Counted from the first letter of the stretch, positions 11,312 through 22,416 are shown. The stretch: DNA of 64,000 nt from Cordia subcordata (GCA_028554755.1 JAPTOF010000016.1:7043001-7107000); one strand, 5' to 3'. A program made the numbers and translations. The notes: generated from the sequence alone by a model not told the origin.

Positions 11312-14300
11312 ATGACATTGAGCAACCTGAAGCTTGGGGTGGACGTTGTTAGTGCCCACAATCTTCTGCCTAAAGATGGCCAAGGTTCATCCAGTGCTTT
11401 TGTAGAACTCTATTTTGATGGTCAGAGGTTCCGTACCACTATCAAGGAAAAAGATCTTGATCCTGTATGGAATGAGAGCTTCTACTTCAACATATCTGAT
11501 CCATCCAACCTCTACCATCTTACTCTTGATGCTTATGTTTACAATAATAATAAAAACACTCACTCCAAGTCTTTTCTCGGAAAGGTTTGCATCAACGGGA
11601 CTTCCTTTGTTCCTCACTCAGATGTTGTTGTCTTGCACTATCCTCTGGAAAAGCGTGGTATCTTCTCGCGTGTTAGGGGAGAGCTTGGCCTTAAAGTTTA
11701 TATTACTGATGATCCATCTATAAAGTCATCTGTACCTAAAGCTGCAGTCGAGGACACGCAGATCCACTCAGAGTCAGCTCAAAGTCTGACTTCAAACACT
11801 TCCTTTAACGGCAAAGCTGAAGCTAGACACACCTTCCATCATCTCCCAAACCCCAACCAACCCCAGCAGCAGCAACACTCCACTTCTGCTGCAGTGCAAA
11901 ATCTAGCAACAAAATATATGACCGATGAAGTGAAGGCTCCCGAACCACCACCAACTAAGCTTGTTCGGATGTACTCGGGATCTCCGGCGCAGCCAATTGA
12001 CTATTCACTTAAGGAGACAAGTCCTTTCCTTGGAGGTGGACAAGTTGTGGGTGGTCGTGTTATCCGTAAAGACAAGATAGGTTCTTCTACCTATGATCTT
12101 GTTGAGAAAATGCATTTTCTTTTTGTTAGAGTTGTCAAGGCTCGTGAACTTCCTGCAATGGATATTAGTGGGAGCTTGGATCCATATGTTGAGGTGAGAG
12201 TTGGAAACTATAAAGGAATTACCAAACACATTGAGAAACAACAAAATCCAGTGTGGAATGTGGTTTTCGCCTTCTCAAAGGAACGGTTGCAAGCATCTAT
12301 ACTTGAAGTTGTCATTAAAGACAAAGATCTTGTTAAAGATGATTTTGTTGGACTTGTTAGATTCGACCTCCATGAGGTTCCATTGCGTGTTCCACCGGAT
12401 AGTCCTCTTGCTCCAGAATGGTACCGGCTTGAGGATAAGAAGAGAGAGAAGATAAAAGGTGAACTGATGCTTGCCGTTTGGATTGGCACTCAAGCAGATG
12501 AGGCTTTTCCAGATGCATGGCACTCTGATGCAGCTACACCTATAGACAGCTCAGCAGCAGCATCCACGCTAATACGTTCAAAGGTTTATCATGCACCCAG
12601 GTTATGGTATGTTCGTGTTAATGTTGTTGAGGCACAAGACTTGATTCCTACGGAGAAAAATCGCTTCCCTGATGCCTATGTGAAGGCACAAATAGGAAAC
12701 CAAGTTATGAAAACAAAGACAGTTCAAGCTCGGACATTTAACCCATTCTGGAATGAGGATCTGTTGTTTGTTGCTGCTGAACCATTTGAAGATCATCTCA
12801 TCCTCACAGTTGAAGATCGTCTGGCTCCTGGCAAAGATGAGATCGTAGGAAAGGTCATTATACCACTAAATATGATTGAGAGGCGTGCTGATGACCGCAT
12901 CATTCATTCTCGTTGGTTTAACCTTGAAAAACCAGTGGCTGTGGATGTTGACCAGCTAAAGAAAGAGAAATTCTCCAGCAAGCTTCATCTCCGAGTCTGC
13001 CTAGATGGAGGTTACCACGTTCTTGACGAGTCCACTCATTATAGTAGTGATCTTCGTCCAACAGCGAAACAGCTTTGGCGACCTCCTGTTGGAATTCTGG
13101 AGCTTGGTGTCCTAAATGCTGTAGGGCTGCACCCAATGAAAACCCGAGAGGGGAGGGGCACATCAGATACTTACTGTGTAGCAAAGTATGGTCACAAGTG
13201 GGTCCGGACCCGCACTATTGTTGACAACCTCTCACCAAAGTACAATGAGCAATACACTTGGGAGGTCTTTGATCCAGCAACAGTTCTCACCGTAGGTGTT
13301 TTTGACAACGGCCAGCTAGGAGATAAGGATTCACATGGTAATAAGGACCTCAAGATTGGGAAGGTCCGAATTAGAATTTCTACACTTGAAACTGGAAGAG
13401 TCTATACACATTCTTATCCATTGCTAGTTCTTCATCCTACCGGTGTTAAAAAGATGGGCGAATTGCATTTAGCAATACGTTTCACGTGCACATCTTTTGT
13501 GAACATGCTCTATCAATATTCAAAACCTTTGTTGCCTAAGATGCACTATGTCAGGCCATTTACAATGATGCAGCTTGATATGCTGAGACACCAGGCTGTT
13601 AATATAGTGGCAATGCGGCTGGGACGTGCAGAGCCCCCACTCCGGAAGGAGGTAGTAGAATACATGTCAGACGTGGACGCACACCTTTGGAGCATGCGTC
13701 GGAGCAAAGCCAATTTCTTCCGCCTGATGTCTGTTTTTTCAGGAGTATTTGCTGTTGGAAAGTGGTTTGGAGACATCTGCATGTGGAGGAACCCGGTCAC
13801 AACAATTCTTGTGCATGTCCTATTTCTTATGCTTGTTTCTTTCCCAGAACTGATTTTGCCTACAGTTTTTCTGTACATGTTTCTGATAGGAATATGGAAT
13901 TTCCGTTATCGGCCAAGGTATCCTCCCCACATGAACACAAAGATCTCACAAGCCGAGGCTGTGCACCCAGATGAACTTGATGAAGAATTTGACGCATTTC
14001 CGACTAGTAAACCCCCAGAACTTGTCAGAATAAGGTATGATCGGCTGAGGAGTGTAGCTGGTCGAATCCAAACTGTTGTAGGTGACATTGCCACCCAGGG
14101 AGAGCGCATCCAGTCGCTGTTAAGCTGGCGAGACCCCCGTGCTACAGCAATCTTTGTCACATTCTGCCTTATAGCAGCATTGGTATTGTACGTCACCCCA
14201 TTTCAAGTCGTTGCAGCTTTGATGGGCATATACATGATGAGGCATCCAAGATTTCGCTATCGTTTGCCATCAGTGCCCGTGAATTTCTTCCGCCGACTGC

Positions 14301-14326
14301 CTGCTAGGACAGATAGTATGTTGTAA
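11312..14326 (+). CDS. MCTP: MCTP: multiple C2 domain and transmembrane region protein (1004 aa)
   Basis: Family members tether the ER to the plasma membrane, often at plasmodesmata, and move signalling cargo (the QUIRKY and FTIP1 family). Four C2 domains lie at residues about 1-135, 263-400, 431-560 and 593-735. A C-terminal PRT_C region follows (about 797-1004) with hydrophobic hairpins around TILVHVLFLMLV and ATAIFVTFCLIAALVLYV, and the protein ends in the family-typical RLPARTDSML. A Q/P-rich linker separates C2A from C2B. The CDS is intronless, as is usual in this family. The frame stays open for 51 codons upstream, but I start at the ATG before TLSNLKLGVDV because related proteins begin there. 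By memory it most resembles Arabidopsis At4g11610 (MCTP7). Confidence 0.93.
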   Translation: MTLSNLKLGVDVVSAHNLLPKDGQGSSSAFVELYFDGQRFRTTIKEKDLDPVWNESFYFNISDPSNLYHLTLDAYVYNNNKNTHSKSFLGKVCINGTSFVPHSDVVVLHYPLEKRGIFSRVRGELGLKVYITDDPSIKSSVPKAAVEDTQIHSESAQSLTSNTSFNGKAEARHTFHHLPNPNQPQQQQHSTSAAVQNLATKYMTDEVKAPEPPPTKLVRMYSGSPAQPIDYSLKETSPFLGGGQVVGGRVIRKDKIGSSTYDLVEKMHFLFVRVVKARELPAMDISGSLDPYVEVRVGNYKGITKHIEKQQNPVWNVVFAFSKERLQASILEVVIKDKDLVKDDFVGLVRFDLHEVPLRVPPDSPLAPEWYRLEDKKREKIKGELMLAVWIGTQADEAFPDAWHSDAATPIDSSAAASTLIRSKVYHAPRLWYVRVNVVEAQDLIPTEKNRFPDAYVKAQIGNQVMKTKTVQARTFNPFWNEDLLFVAAEPFEDHLILTVEDRLAPGKDEIVGKVIIPLNMIERRADDRIIHSRWFNLEKPVAVDVDQLKKEKFSSKLHLRVCLDGGYHVLDESTHYSSDLRPTAKQLWRPPVGILELGVLNAVGLHPMKTREGRGTSDTYCVAKYGHKWVRTRTIVDNLSPKYNEQYTWEVFDPATVLTVGVFDNGQLGDKDSHGNKDLKIGKVRIRISTLETGRVYTHSYPLLVLHPTGVKKMGELHLAIRFTCTSFVNMLYQYSKPLLPKMHYVRPFTMMQLDMLRHQAVNIVAMRLGRAEPPLRKEVVEYMSDVDAHLWSMRRSKANFFRLMSVFSGVFAVGKWFGDICMWRNPVTTILVHVLFLMLVSFPELILPTVFLYMFLIGIWNFRYRPRYPPHMNTKISQAEAVHPDELDEEFDAFPTSKPPELVRIRYDRLRSVAGRIQTVVGDIATQGERIQSLLSWRDPRATAIFVTFCLIAALVLYVTPFQVVAALMGIYMMRHPRFRYRLPSVPVNFFRRLPARTDSML

Positions 14327-15255
14327 AATTGATGGTTGAATCATTGTTGGCATGGGAACATATGTAACTTTTTACTTCAGGTCATTGTCGTTTTTAACTT
14401 TTCACTGTAACTCTTTCGGTTTCCATGTACCATAAGACTTTGCTATTACATGCTGCCTCTTTGCTTTCTCTCGCTGATGGCCTGAACTTGAATTCTATGG
14501 ATGCTGCATCTCCATCTTAAGCTGGAGTCGTGCATCATTCTTCTTTGAAATCTAAAATATAGTTCCTTTCAGCTGGTGAATGTCCACTTTCTGCTGCATT
14601 TTTATTTTTTTTTCTCCATTCAGTGAGTTACCATTTATCATCTTCTGCAGTGACAAGGGATATCTTTGATCATATTTGGTTTTGGCATTGTATTTCTGGA
14701 GTCTCTTCATATTTGAAACGTCACCAGAAAGAAATAGTACCAGAGATCAGGTGATGAGAAGCTTCCACTATATTTCCTGTGTTTCCTCATCTCAGATCCT
14801 GCTTACTTACAGGAATAAATTTGGATTTTCGTGCAATTAATCAAAAACAAGATTCAGCTTATCTTACTGCTGTGTGATTATGATTCTTGACCATATATTA
14901 ACTTGTGTGGCTTATAGAAAATGGTGACTTAACAGAGGGCGGCATTTTGTTTTCAATAAAATACTAGAAGCAAATAAGATATCACTAAATGCATGATTAT
15001 AAGTTCTAAAAAATTAGGCTTTGACTTTCATAATAAAAAAATGCTTATTATGGTTTTAGTGCTAGAAGTTGATCCACTATTCACGATATGGTACATGAGA
15101 AAGAGAAAAAAAAAATGCTCTCTTACAGGCCTGCACGTATCTGCAGGCTGCTGAAGTCAACAATTAACAGCCGTGGCTAGCCATGTGTCTGCAGACTCCT
15201 GAAGTGAAAAATCAGCAACCAATCAACTAGAAAAGCTAGGCATAAGATCAAGAAT
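14327..15255. other. MCTP 3' flank and GT47 upstream region
   Basis: Only 0.9 kb separates two genes on the same strand. The first part is probably the MCTP 3' UTR and the rest the promoter and 5' leader of the GT47 gene. Two TCTGCAG-containing direct-repeat-like segments occur near 15130-15205 (the phrase CTGAAGT recurs). No gene is seen. Confidence 0.45.
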
Positions 15256-17268
15256 ATGGTTGCTTACCCCAGAATGGCCATTTCTGTGTCCAAGAAGAAG
15301 TCAAGGCTCTCCAGAAAAAGAGAAGCCAATGGAATTGGCTTCTTCTGCTCTTTCCTTGCTAACGTTTTCCTTCGTTTCCCTGCTGCAATTTTGCTCTTGA
15401 TTCTTATCTTGCTGTATTCTTCTTCCACCACCATTATTTCAGGTCATATAGTTCATGTTTGTATATCGTCTCGTAAGCTCAACAATCTCTATTGCATATC
15501 TGCTGGTTCCCAGCCTGGTTTTGAAGTTCCTGGAGGTACACTATCCAAATTTGATGAATCAATTCCTCGCGTAAATGGCAGTTTCAGCTCCATTACTGAT
15601 GGAGACAAGAAGGCAGACCCAAAAGAAGCTGCTGGTGCTGTACTAGAGAGTCCCATTGCTGCTGTCAACAAAAGTGTCGCAGAACCTCGTGATCAGGAGT
15701 TGGCAAATAAGGATGTGGAGGTCCCTATTCCACTTGTAGACAACGGCTCCAATTCGAGGAGTGGCGATGGAAAGGGCAGAATAGAGACGGTTGTTGATGT
15801 GCTACAGAGTCCAATTTCTTCTGTCAATAGCAGCATGGACAAACCAAATGATGAGGAATCGGCAAATGTCCTTAAGAAGGTTGTGGTACCTGTTCCACTC
15901 ATCACTAATGATTCCACTGGAGGTGATGAAGCAAAAAATGTAAAGGAGACTGTTGATATCATCCAAGAGAGGCCAGTCGAAGCTGTCATTAGCATCATGA
16001 AAAGACCGAACAATGAGGAACTAGCAAATGCTTACCAGGATGTTGAGGAGCAGTTAAGAGTGCATCGGGCATGGAGATCAGATAACAACCACAAATCATG
16101 CGAAGGGAAGGGATTATACGTTTACGAATTGCCGTCAAAGTTCAACAAAGACCTTGCAAATCAATGTACAGATATGATTCCATGGATGAATATGTGCAAG
16201 TACTTCAGCAACGAAGGACTGGGCGAGCCCATACAGCAGCTAGGCAAAGGCTGGTACGAGACTCATCAGTACTCACTGGAGCCGATTTTTCATTCGCGAG
16301 TCCTGAAGCACCCTTGTCGAGTATACAATGAAAATGAAGCAAAACTATTCTATGTTCCATATTATGGAGGACTTGATATCTTGAGATGGCATTTCAAGAA
16401 TGTATCAGATGATGTCAAGGACTCTTTGGCATTAGAACTGATAAGGTGGCTTGAGACACAGCGGCCATGGTTCCAGAACCAAGGCAAAGATCATGTTTTT
16501 GTTCTAGGAAAAATTTCTTGGGATTTCAGGAGAAACAGTACGTCTTCATGGGGGACTAAGTTGTTGGAGCTTGCTGAAATGCAGAATCCAATAAAGCTCT
16601 TAATCGAGCGACAGCCCTGGCAGATTAACGACATTGGTATTCCACACCCTACATCATTCCACCCTCACACAGATGATGACATTGTCAGCTGGCAACTGAA
16701 GGTCATCAGATCAAATCGCAGAAGCCTTGTGAGCTTCGCTGGGGGTGCGAGGCCTAAAGACCCGGAGAACATCAGGTCTATATTGATAAGCCAATGTGCT
16801 TCAGCAATTAATGGACAATGCAAGCTCCTTAACTGCAGTTTGGGTGGATGTGAAAACCTAGAATCAATTATCAAACTCTTCCTGGAATCAGAATTCTGCT
16901 TGCAGCCTCCAGGCGATAGCGCAACGCGAAAATCAGTGTTTGATTCTCTCCTGTCAGGTTGCATTCCTGTCCTTTTTAACCCTTTCACAGCTTACTATCA
17001 ATATCCATGGCACCTGCCAGAAGATCATGACAAATACTCGGTGTTCATCGATGAAGATGAGCTGAAAAACAAGAACATCAATGTGATCGAAAGGCTGATG
17101 AAGATTCCTCTCAGGGAGAGGGAGAACATGAGGAGATATATAGTTTACGAATTGTTGCCTGGATTGGTGTATGCAGATTCAAGTTCACAGCTGCAGAATT
17201 TCCGGGACGCTTTTGCTATATCCATGAATAATCTTTTGAGTAGGATAAGTAAATTGAATGAGTTGTAA
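15256..17268 (+). CDS. GT47 exostosin-family glycosyltransferase, xyloglucan galactosyltransferase-like (670 aa)
   Basis: A type II Golgi membrane protein of the plant GT47 family (MUR3/XLT2-like group), expected to transfer a sugar onto a cell-wall polysaccharide. A short basic cytosolic tail (KKKSRLSRKR) precedes one membrane anchor (about 41-62). A repeat-containing stem spans about 80-275 and the exostosin domain about 282-655. Visible family motifs are CEGKGLYVYELP, KLFYVPYYGGLD, RQPWQINDIGIPHPT, SLVSFAGGAR and FCLQPPGDSATRKSVFDSLLSGC's core, the donor-binding signature. The CDS is intronless. The second Met at codon 7 is an alternative start. The acceptor specificity cannot be read from sequence. 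The stem is unusually long because of three 53-residue repeats, annotated separately. By memory it resembles the exostosin gene At5g41250. Confidence 0.88.
   Translation: MVAYPRMAISVSKKKSRLSRKREANGIGFFCSFLANVFLRFPAAILLLILILLYSSSTTIISGHIVHVCISSRKLNNLYCISAGSQPGFEVPGGTLSKFDESIPRVNGSFSSITDGDKKADPKEAAGAVLESPIAAVNKSVAEPRDQELANKDVEVPIPLVDNGSNSRSGDGKGRIETVVDVLQSPISSVNSSMDKPNDEESANVLKKVVVPVPLITNDSTGGDEAKNVKETVDIIQERPVEAVISIMKRPNNEELANAYQDVEEQLRVHRAWRSDNNHKSCEGKGLYVYELPSKFNKDLANQCTDMIPWMNMCKYFSNEGLGEPIQQLGKGWYETHQYSLEPIFHSRVLKHPCRVYNENEAKLFYVPYYGGLDILRWHFKNVSDDVKDSLALELIRWLETQRPWFQNQGKDHVFVLGKISWDFRRNSTSSWGTKLLELAEMQNPIKLLIERQPWQINDIGIPHPTSFHPHTDDDIVSWQLKVIRSNRRSLVSFAGGARPKDPENIRSILISQCASAINGQCKLLNCSLGGCENLESIIKLFLESEFCLQPPGDSATRKSVFDSLLSGCIPVLFNPFTAYYQYPWHLPEDHDKYSVFIDEDELKNKNINVIERLMKIPLRERENMRRYIVYELLPGLVYADSSSQLQNFRDAFAISMNNLLSRISKLNEL
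15634..16060 (+). repeat. Three tandem 53-residue repeats in the GT47 stem
   Basis: Three in-frame units each begin with a (V/I)(L/I)(Q/E)xxP(I/V) core: VLESPI at residue 129, VLQSPI at 182 and IIQERPV at 235. The spacing is exactly 53 codons (159 nt) both times. Each unit then shows a VN or VI serine segment, a PxxEE(L/S)AN-like segment and a DV or VV proline-containing tail. Protein identity between units is moderate, so the duplication is old. The third unit runs directly into the catalytic domain. Confidence 0.75.
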
Positions 17269-19442
17269 ACAGTGGTTCTTCTGAATATATTTTCTTTTGT
17301 TTCATAAATTTCTTCAAATGGATTGCCAATAGGAGCCAAAAAAAAAAAACACATAATTGTAACTAGAATTATCATGATCCCTCCAACTATGACCGTTTTT
17401 AACCCTTCTCTTAGATTTGGATCTTCACTCTCACTAGTATTTCTAATAGGATCAAGACCGTCCATTGATTTATTTAGCTACACCTACATTCTAAACAACA
17501 TCGAATTAATCACCATCTGTTCATAGAGTTTCTTGTTCCCTATTTTCATGAAAATACAATAGATGAATAGTCATTCGATCCAAAAGCATTTATTTTAATA
17601 TATTACTTATTTTCTATCAGAATAAACATAAAAAACCAATCATTAGGATTAAGTTATTTTCATACTGAATTATAAGATATACGTTACGAAGGACATTTAA
17701 TAATATAAATTGTCTAATTATAATGTTATAAAAGAATCCAAATCTATAAAACTACAGATCATTTGAGAATTCAACTGATTAGCTGTTGAAAACATCATGT
17801 TAGTGACTTACAAAGGCATCTTCCAGTCCACATCGTATGCTCTGCAGCTAAGATAATAACTGGTCACCTTAGAAAAGTGGGACTCCACTTTTTATGTTTC
17901 TCATTTGCTTCTCTGCTCAACTTATTCTGTTCCCATCTTTTTTTTCTTTTTCTTTTTTCCTCAAGATTATGCATATGTTAGTATGAACACTTGAAAAACA
18001 TCTCCATCACTGGAATGCTCCAGACTTTTTTATACATCAGATGAAAGGTGATAAGAAAGAAGGAATCCTATTTGACCTGCAACTATGATTTCACATATTA
18101 GAATTTTTCTGTTTACAAGCGAGATTTGCGTCATTTGCATAAGAATAATTATATAATAGATATAAATTCATTGACTAAAATAATAAATTTAATCATATGT
18201 ACTTTTATCATTTCTTCTTCTCTAGCAACATTTGCTTTGAAGAAAAGATAATACCTGAAATCGACATCAAATACGAACTCTCGAAATGTGAACTTAATTC
18301 CAATTTTTCAGCACTTATTAAGGGGCTAAGGATGCTTCCTATCATCTCATGATAAATGCTCATCACACATCGAAAAAGAAGCCTTCCAGAAATCACCAAA
18401 GTTAAGTAAACCAAATTCACACTCTCAGATTGACCCCAAAAATAAAAAGTCAACAATTTCACACCCATAGTTACATCTCACCCGTCAGATCAACCCACAA
18501 ACTTCCTAAAGAGAACTGATCACAGCCGTACAACCCAAAAATGAGAACTCTAATAAGGACACGCTTGGACACAACGCATCCACGTGGCGAAGTCACTATC
18601 CCGCCACGTGTAACCACGAGATTTCTCATCTGTACATACACATACAAAGTCAAACAAGACCATAGATTTCCCAAATATCTAATTATCACAAACAAGAAAC
18701 AAAGCCATAATTGTCTCCCATATGATATTATAGTATACTCAAAATCAAAAGTTATGATGTATCGTGCAATAAACCTCACGATAATACCATCAGATCAACG
18801 TAAAATTTAACGAATTTACCCTCTTTACATTGACGAACACAACACAACATAATAATCCGATCGTTTCAAATATCAATAACACCTCCGACCACGAGTTTCG
18901 AAATTGTCCACCAAATTGTGAGTACATTGGTCACAAATTGTGAACATATATTAAAGGGTAGTAAATATGTAATTTATTTTTATTAATATATGATATAAAA
19001 CTTTTAAATATATAATATAAAAATAATAAATAATTAAATAATAAACAATTAAAAAATTAAATATAAAATATTAAAATTTTAAATATATAACATATAATTT
19101 ATAAATAATTAAAAATTACGAATACAGTATAATTGTAAATAATTAGACGTTATAAACACGCTACCGTGGGTGCAAAATGTTCAAAGTGCACTTAACCGGC
19201 CCCTGACTATGTATATATTTTCGTGCGGATTCGACGCTGTCGCTATTCATGCTTCACCATTCAGCTCGCACGCTAAGGAAGAAGATTATCAAACCAAAGC
19301 AATTATATTGGATTTTAAAACCAACCCATCAAAGTTCTTCTGCATAGCCTATCAAAAGCAAGATTTTTGGGCTTGTTTGTGTCGTTGTAGTAATAGTGCA
19401 AGAGGGTCTTTCTTGTTTTTGAGTTTGAGATCGGATCACGCC
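17269..19442. other. Region between GT47 and GPX, including the GPX promoter
   Basis: AT-rich in its outer parts, with no gene seen. A less AT-rich patch around 18480-18680 holds two CACGTG G-boxes and probably belongs to the GPX promoter or to an upstream regulatory block. Open frames at 18208-18810 on both strands lack any domain. The GPX reading frame continues open upstream of 19443 to an ATG at 19170, which is considered and rejected elsewhere. Confidence 0.45.
18581..18610. promoter_or_regulatory. Paired G-box (CACGTG) elements upstream of GPX
   Basis: Two perfect CACGTG palindromes at 18581-18586 and 18605-18610, in the contexts CCACGTGGC and GCCACGTGT, spaced 24 bp centre to centre. 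These are classic bZIP/bHLH sites and match the ABRE/G-box core (YACGTGKC-like). They lie about 0.85 kb upstream of the GPX start codon. A regulatory role is inferred from motif and position. Confidence 0.5.
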
Positions 19443-22416
19443 ATGGCCAGCCCAGCCAGCCCGGCTAAATCTGTCCATGATTTTACCGTCAAGGTCTGCA
19501 ACATTTTTCTCTCTTTTCGGCTTCTTGATTTTGCGGCTTGTTTGGATTGTTCTTTTCCAGAAGTGCTTTCTTCTATGACTTTTGCAAGGGTGCTTTCTTT
19601 TTTTTCTGGATATGGGAAAAGGGTAAAGGCTTGTTTGGATTGGTTTCATTAGAGAAACGTTTTTTAATAACTCTTTTAAAAAAGTGTTTTTTTTTGAGAA
19701 ATTAAAATTTCTGAAAAAACAAAGCTCTATTTGAGCTATTTGAAAGCTATTTTTCAAAGTTTCAGCTTCTTCAAGAAACAAATCAAATAGTTATTGTAAA
19801 AAAAGTATAGTTTTTTTAGATTCTTGAAGAAAAGCCAATTCAAACGGGCCCTAAAATTGAGCTTTTTATCAGAATTTTTTCTTTTTTTTTTTTTTGGGAA
19901 TTCAATCCATAAACTTGTTACAAAAAAAGATATGTTTTTGTAAAGAAAAAAGAGCTTTTTTTTTTTTTGGTGGAAAAAAGCCAATCCAAAGAGGGCCAGG
20001 CTAATATGCTCCTTTGTGCAAGCAATTTTATAGCCAAACAGAAATTCAGTTATCAAGTCAGTGTTCTGGTTCTGGGATGTCTGGAGACAAAATAATAAGA
20101 GAATGCTTTATAATTTAGTGTGTTAAATAACTCGGCTAGTGATTCTAGGTGAAAAGATTTGGGTTTCATGATAACTTAGTTCCGGATTTGCTGTTTAGGA
20201 CGTGACAGAATGGTATTTAGTGCATTCTAGCCGAGGAGGATATGTTTTTTATTTGCAATTGTCATACCTGAGTTTTCTTTGAATATGTTTTCCTTCAGAT
20301 GTGATGCATGTTAGCTGACATTTGCCAACTGAAGCTCTTCTAAACTATTGTTTTGTAGGATGCCAAGGGCAATGCTGTTAACCTCGGCACTTATAAGGGA
20401 AAGGTTCTGCTGATTGTAAATGTTGCATCTCAGTGGTATGTTGTTGCTGGTGATATTGCATTATTCCTCTTATGTGAGAATCTGCTGTTTTAAGCTCGGT
20501 TACCCTGTTGTAAGAGATTTGACACCCCCCCCCCCCCCAAAACAACACAAAAAAAAAAAAAAAGGAAAATTGCTCCCAGTGGAATGTCTTAGTTCAATGT
20601 ATATGCACACCGATGCCCTACTTCACTAAAAAGATGTAATCTTACTGATTGATTCTGTATAAAACTGAAATGACACCAGAGAACTCGGCAAATGATGTTC
20701 ACATAGTCCATTTGTTTCTGGCAACACGTGCAGACTTTGTAGATACGATGTAATCATATGTTCAGAGATAGTTTTGGATCCTACGCAAAGTAGGATAGAG
20801 CCCTTTTCACTCAAGGAAATATGGCATATGCAATGAAATGTTGCTTGATGGGTGAAACAACTCTGTCTCACAGTGATTATGTTGTTCGATAACAGTATAC
20901 AAGAGTTTGTGTCTGCCTGTCCCATGATTGATCACGGGCCGCAACCCGACCGTGTACATTTATTCCCATAACAAGTACTAACAAGTGGGACTCTGCAGAA
21001 GTGCTTTGATTAAGCTTTAGCTGGTAATACTAGCAAAAATATTTTGGTGGCTTTGTTATTGCCATTTGTGGACCAGGATAATAGAATTCTGTTTCCATCT
21101 GTGTACTACAGGATGCATGATTTTGCTGTAATCTGTTGGTCATATCTCATCATAAGAGAGCAAAGTTGATATTTATTTTTCAATTTACTTATTGCAGTGG
21201 GCTCACCAATTCAAACTACACAGAGTTGACACAGCTCTATTCGAAGTATAAGGATCAAGGTCAGATCCCTATGGACTGTTTTTGATTTTTATAGTATATT
21301 CCTTGATGAAATTGATCTATGAGCTTATATAATATGCTTTTCACTTTCGCTTTTAATATAAGATTTCAATTGATTTTGGGGTTATTCCTTTTAAAGTCAG
21401 GGTCATTCTCTCTTTTGAGTTCCCAAATGAGGAAGCTTCATTGCCTCATCTTCCCAAAAAAAAACAAATACAATCTTCTTTCATTGTGCAGGGCTGGAGA
21501 TACTCGCATTTCCATGCAATCAGTTTCACTCACAGGAGCCTGGAAGTAATGAAGAAATCCAACAGTTTGTGTGCGCTCGTTTCAAGGCTGAGTTTCCAAT
21601 CTTTGATAAGGTAAGTAATGCAAAAGAACTTTCTTGCTTTCACCTCTGTGCCACATGTTTCGGCTTTTGCTTTTCCTTTCTGGAAAACCATCTAAATTTA
21701 AATTTGGACGTGTATAGAAATTGCTCCCGATGGCTGCAGTTTCATTAATCCCTTGTTCAGAACCATCACTAGAAAAATCAATTTGGTTAACACACAGAAT
21801 ATCTTACAGCCTCTGGTGCATAATGCTCTTATTGTACTCGCGTTGATGAACTTTTCAAACGTACATGGTTTAAAAGTGGCTGTTGTGGGTTTAACTGATA
21901 ATTTTAATTAACCATTTTGAGCAGCCAGGTGAGTTAACGCTCAAGTAGTTACTATTTAAACTTGCTTTTGTTACATGGGGCATAATTGAAATTATTGGGA
22001 GTAACGTGATGAGTGGTTTGTGGATATAGGTTTACTATTTAAACTCACTTTTGTTACCTGGGGCGTAATCGAAATTGTTGAGAGTAACGTGATGAGTGGT
22101 TTGCGGATGTAGGTTGATGTTAATGGTTCGAATGCCGCTCCTCTATACAAGTACCTGAAGTCAAGCAAAGGTGGAATCTTTGGGGACGGCATCAAATGGA
22201 ACTTCTCCAAATTTGTCGTCGACAAAGATGGCAAAGTTGTTGATCGTTATGCGCCAACCACTTCTCCTCTCAGCATAGAGGTATATAGGCTGCTCACTGA
22301 AGTAGTAAAAGTGACTCATTCGTTATTAGTCATGTAAAGCGATTGTCGAACTGATATCTTATCCTTTGTTTCTGTTTTTGCAGAAGGACATAAAGAAGCT
22401 GTTGGGGACAGCTTGA
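19443..22416 (+). CDS. GPX: Plant glutathione peroxidase (Cys type), 6 exons, 169 aa
   Basis: Reduces hydrogen and lipid hydroperoxides; plant members use mainly thioredoxin as reductant despite the name. Exons are 19443-19493, 20359-20435, 21198-21259, 21492-21610, 22113-22280 and 22384-22416, with phases consistent and 170 codons including the stop. Cys43 replaces the selenocysteine of animal enzymes within [21 protein letters not shown] (Cys72, Gln74), the probable resolving Cys91 in QQFVCARF and the Trp132-Asn133 pair in IKWNF complete the family pattern. The protein ends [11 protein letters not shown]. The chosen start gives a short cytosolic form without a targeting peptide. By memory it resembles Arabidopsis GPX6/GPX8. 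Intron 1 carries a MITE, and intron 4 ends in a tandem duplication that copies the splice acceptor. Confidence 0.94.
19627..19851. mobile_element. MITE family 1, copy B, in GPX intron 1 (225 bp)
   Basis: The left terminus AGGCTTGTTTGGATTGG and the right terminus CCAATTCAAACGGGCCC are imperfect inverted complements, with TAA on both sides (19624-19626 and 19852-19854). The interior has the usual A/T runs. A further fragment ending CCAATCCAAAGAGGGCC follows at about 19900-19997, suggesting a second eroded copy next to it. Both lie inside intron 1 (19494-20358). Confidence 0.7.
21947..22112 (+). repeat. 83-bp tandem duplication at the end of GPX intron 4
   Basis: Two copies with a period of exactly 83 bp: ACTATTTAAA occurs at 21951 and 22034, and GATGAGTGGTTT at 22008 and 22091. 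The second copy ends precisely at the exon 5 acceptor (GCGGATGTAG|G). The first copy ends in the near-identical GTGGATATAG|G. The copies differ at about ten positions. Confidence 0.9.

Noticed and set aside
12005..14196. Many 60-110 codon frames antisense or out of frame within the MCTP CDS
   Set aside because: They are shadows of a long, well-supported coding frame with four C2 domains.
19170..19442. Possible organelle-targeting extension of GPX (ATG at 19170)
   Set aside because: The frame is open and some plant GPX isoforms have transit peptides, but this stretch is not rich in Ser/Arg as expected and contains acidic and aromatic runs. The short form starting [10 protein letters not shown] matches cytosolic isoforms. 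A transcript start upstream of 19170 would reopen the question.
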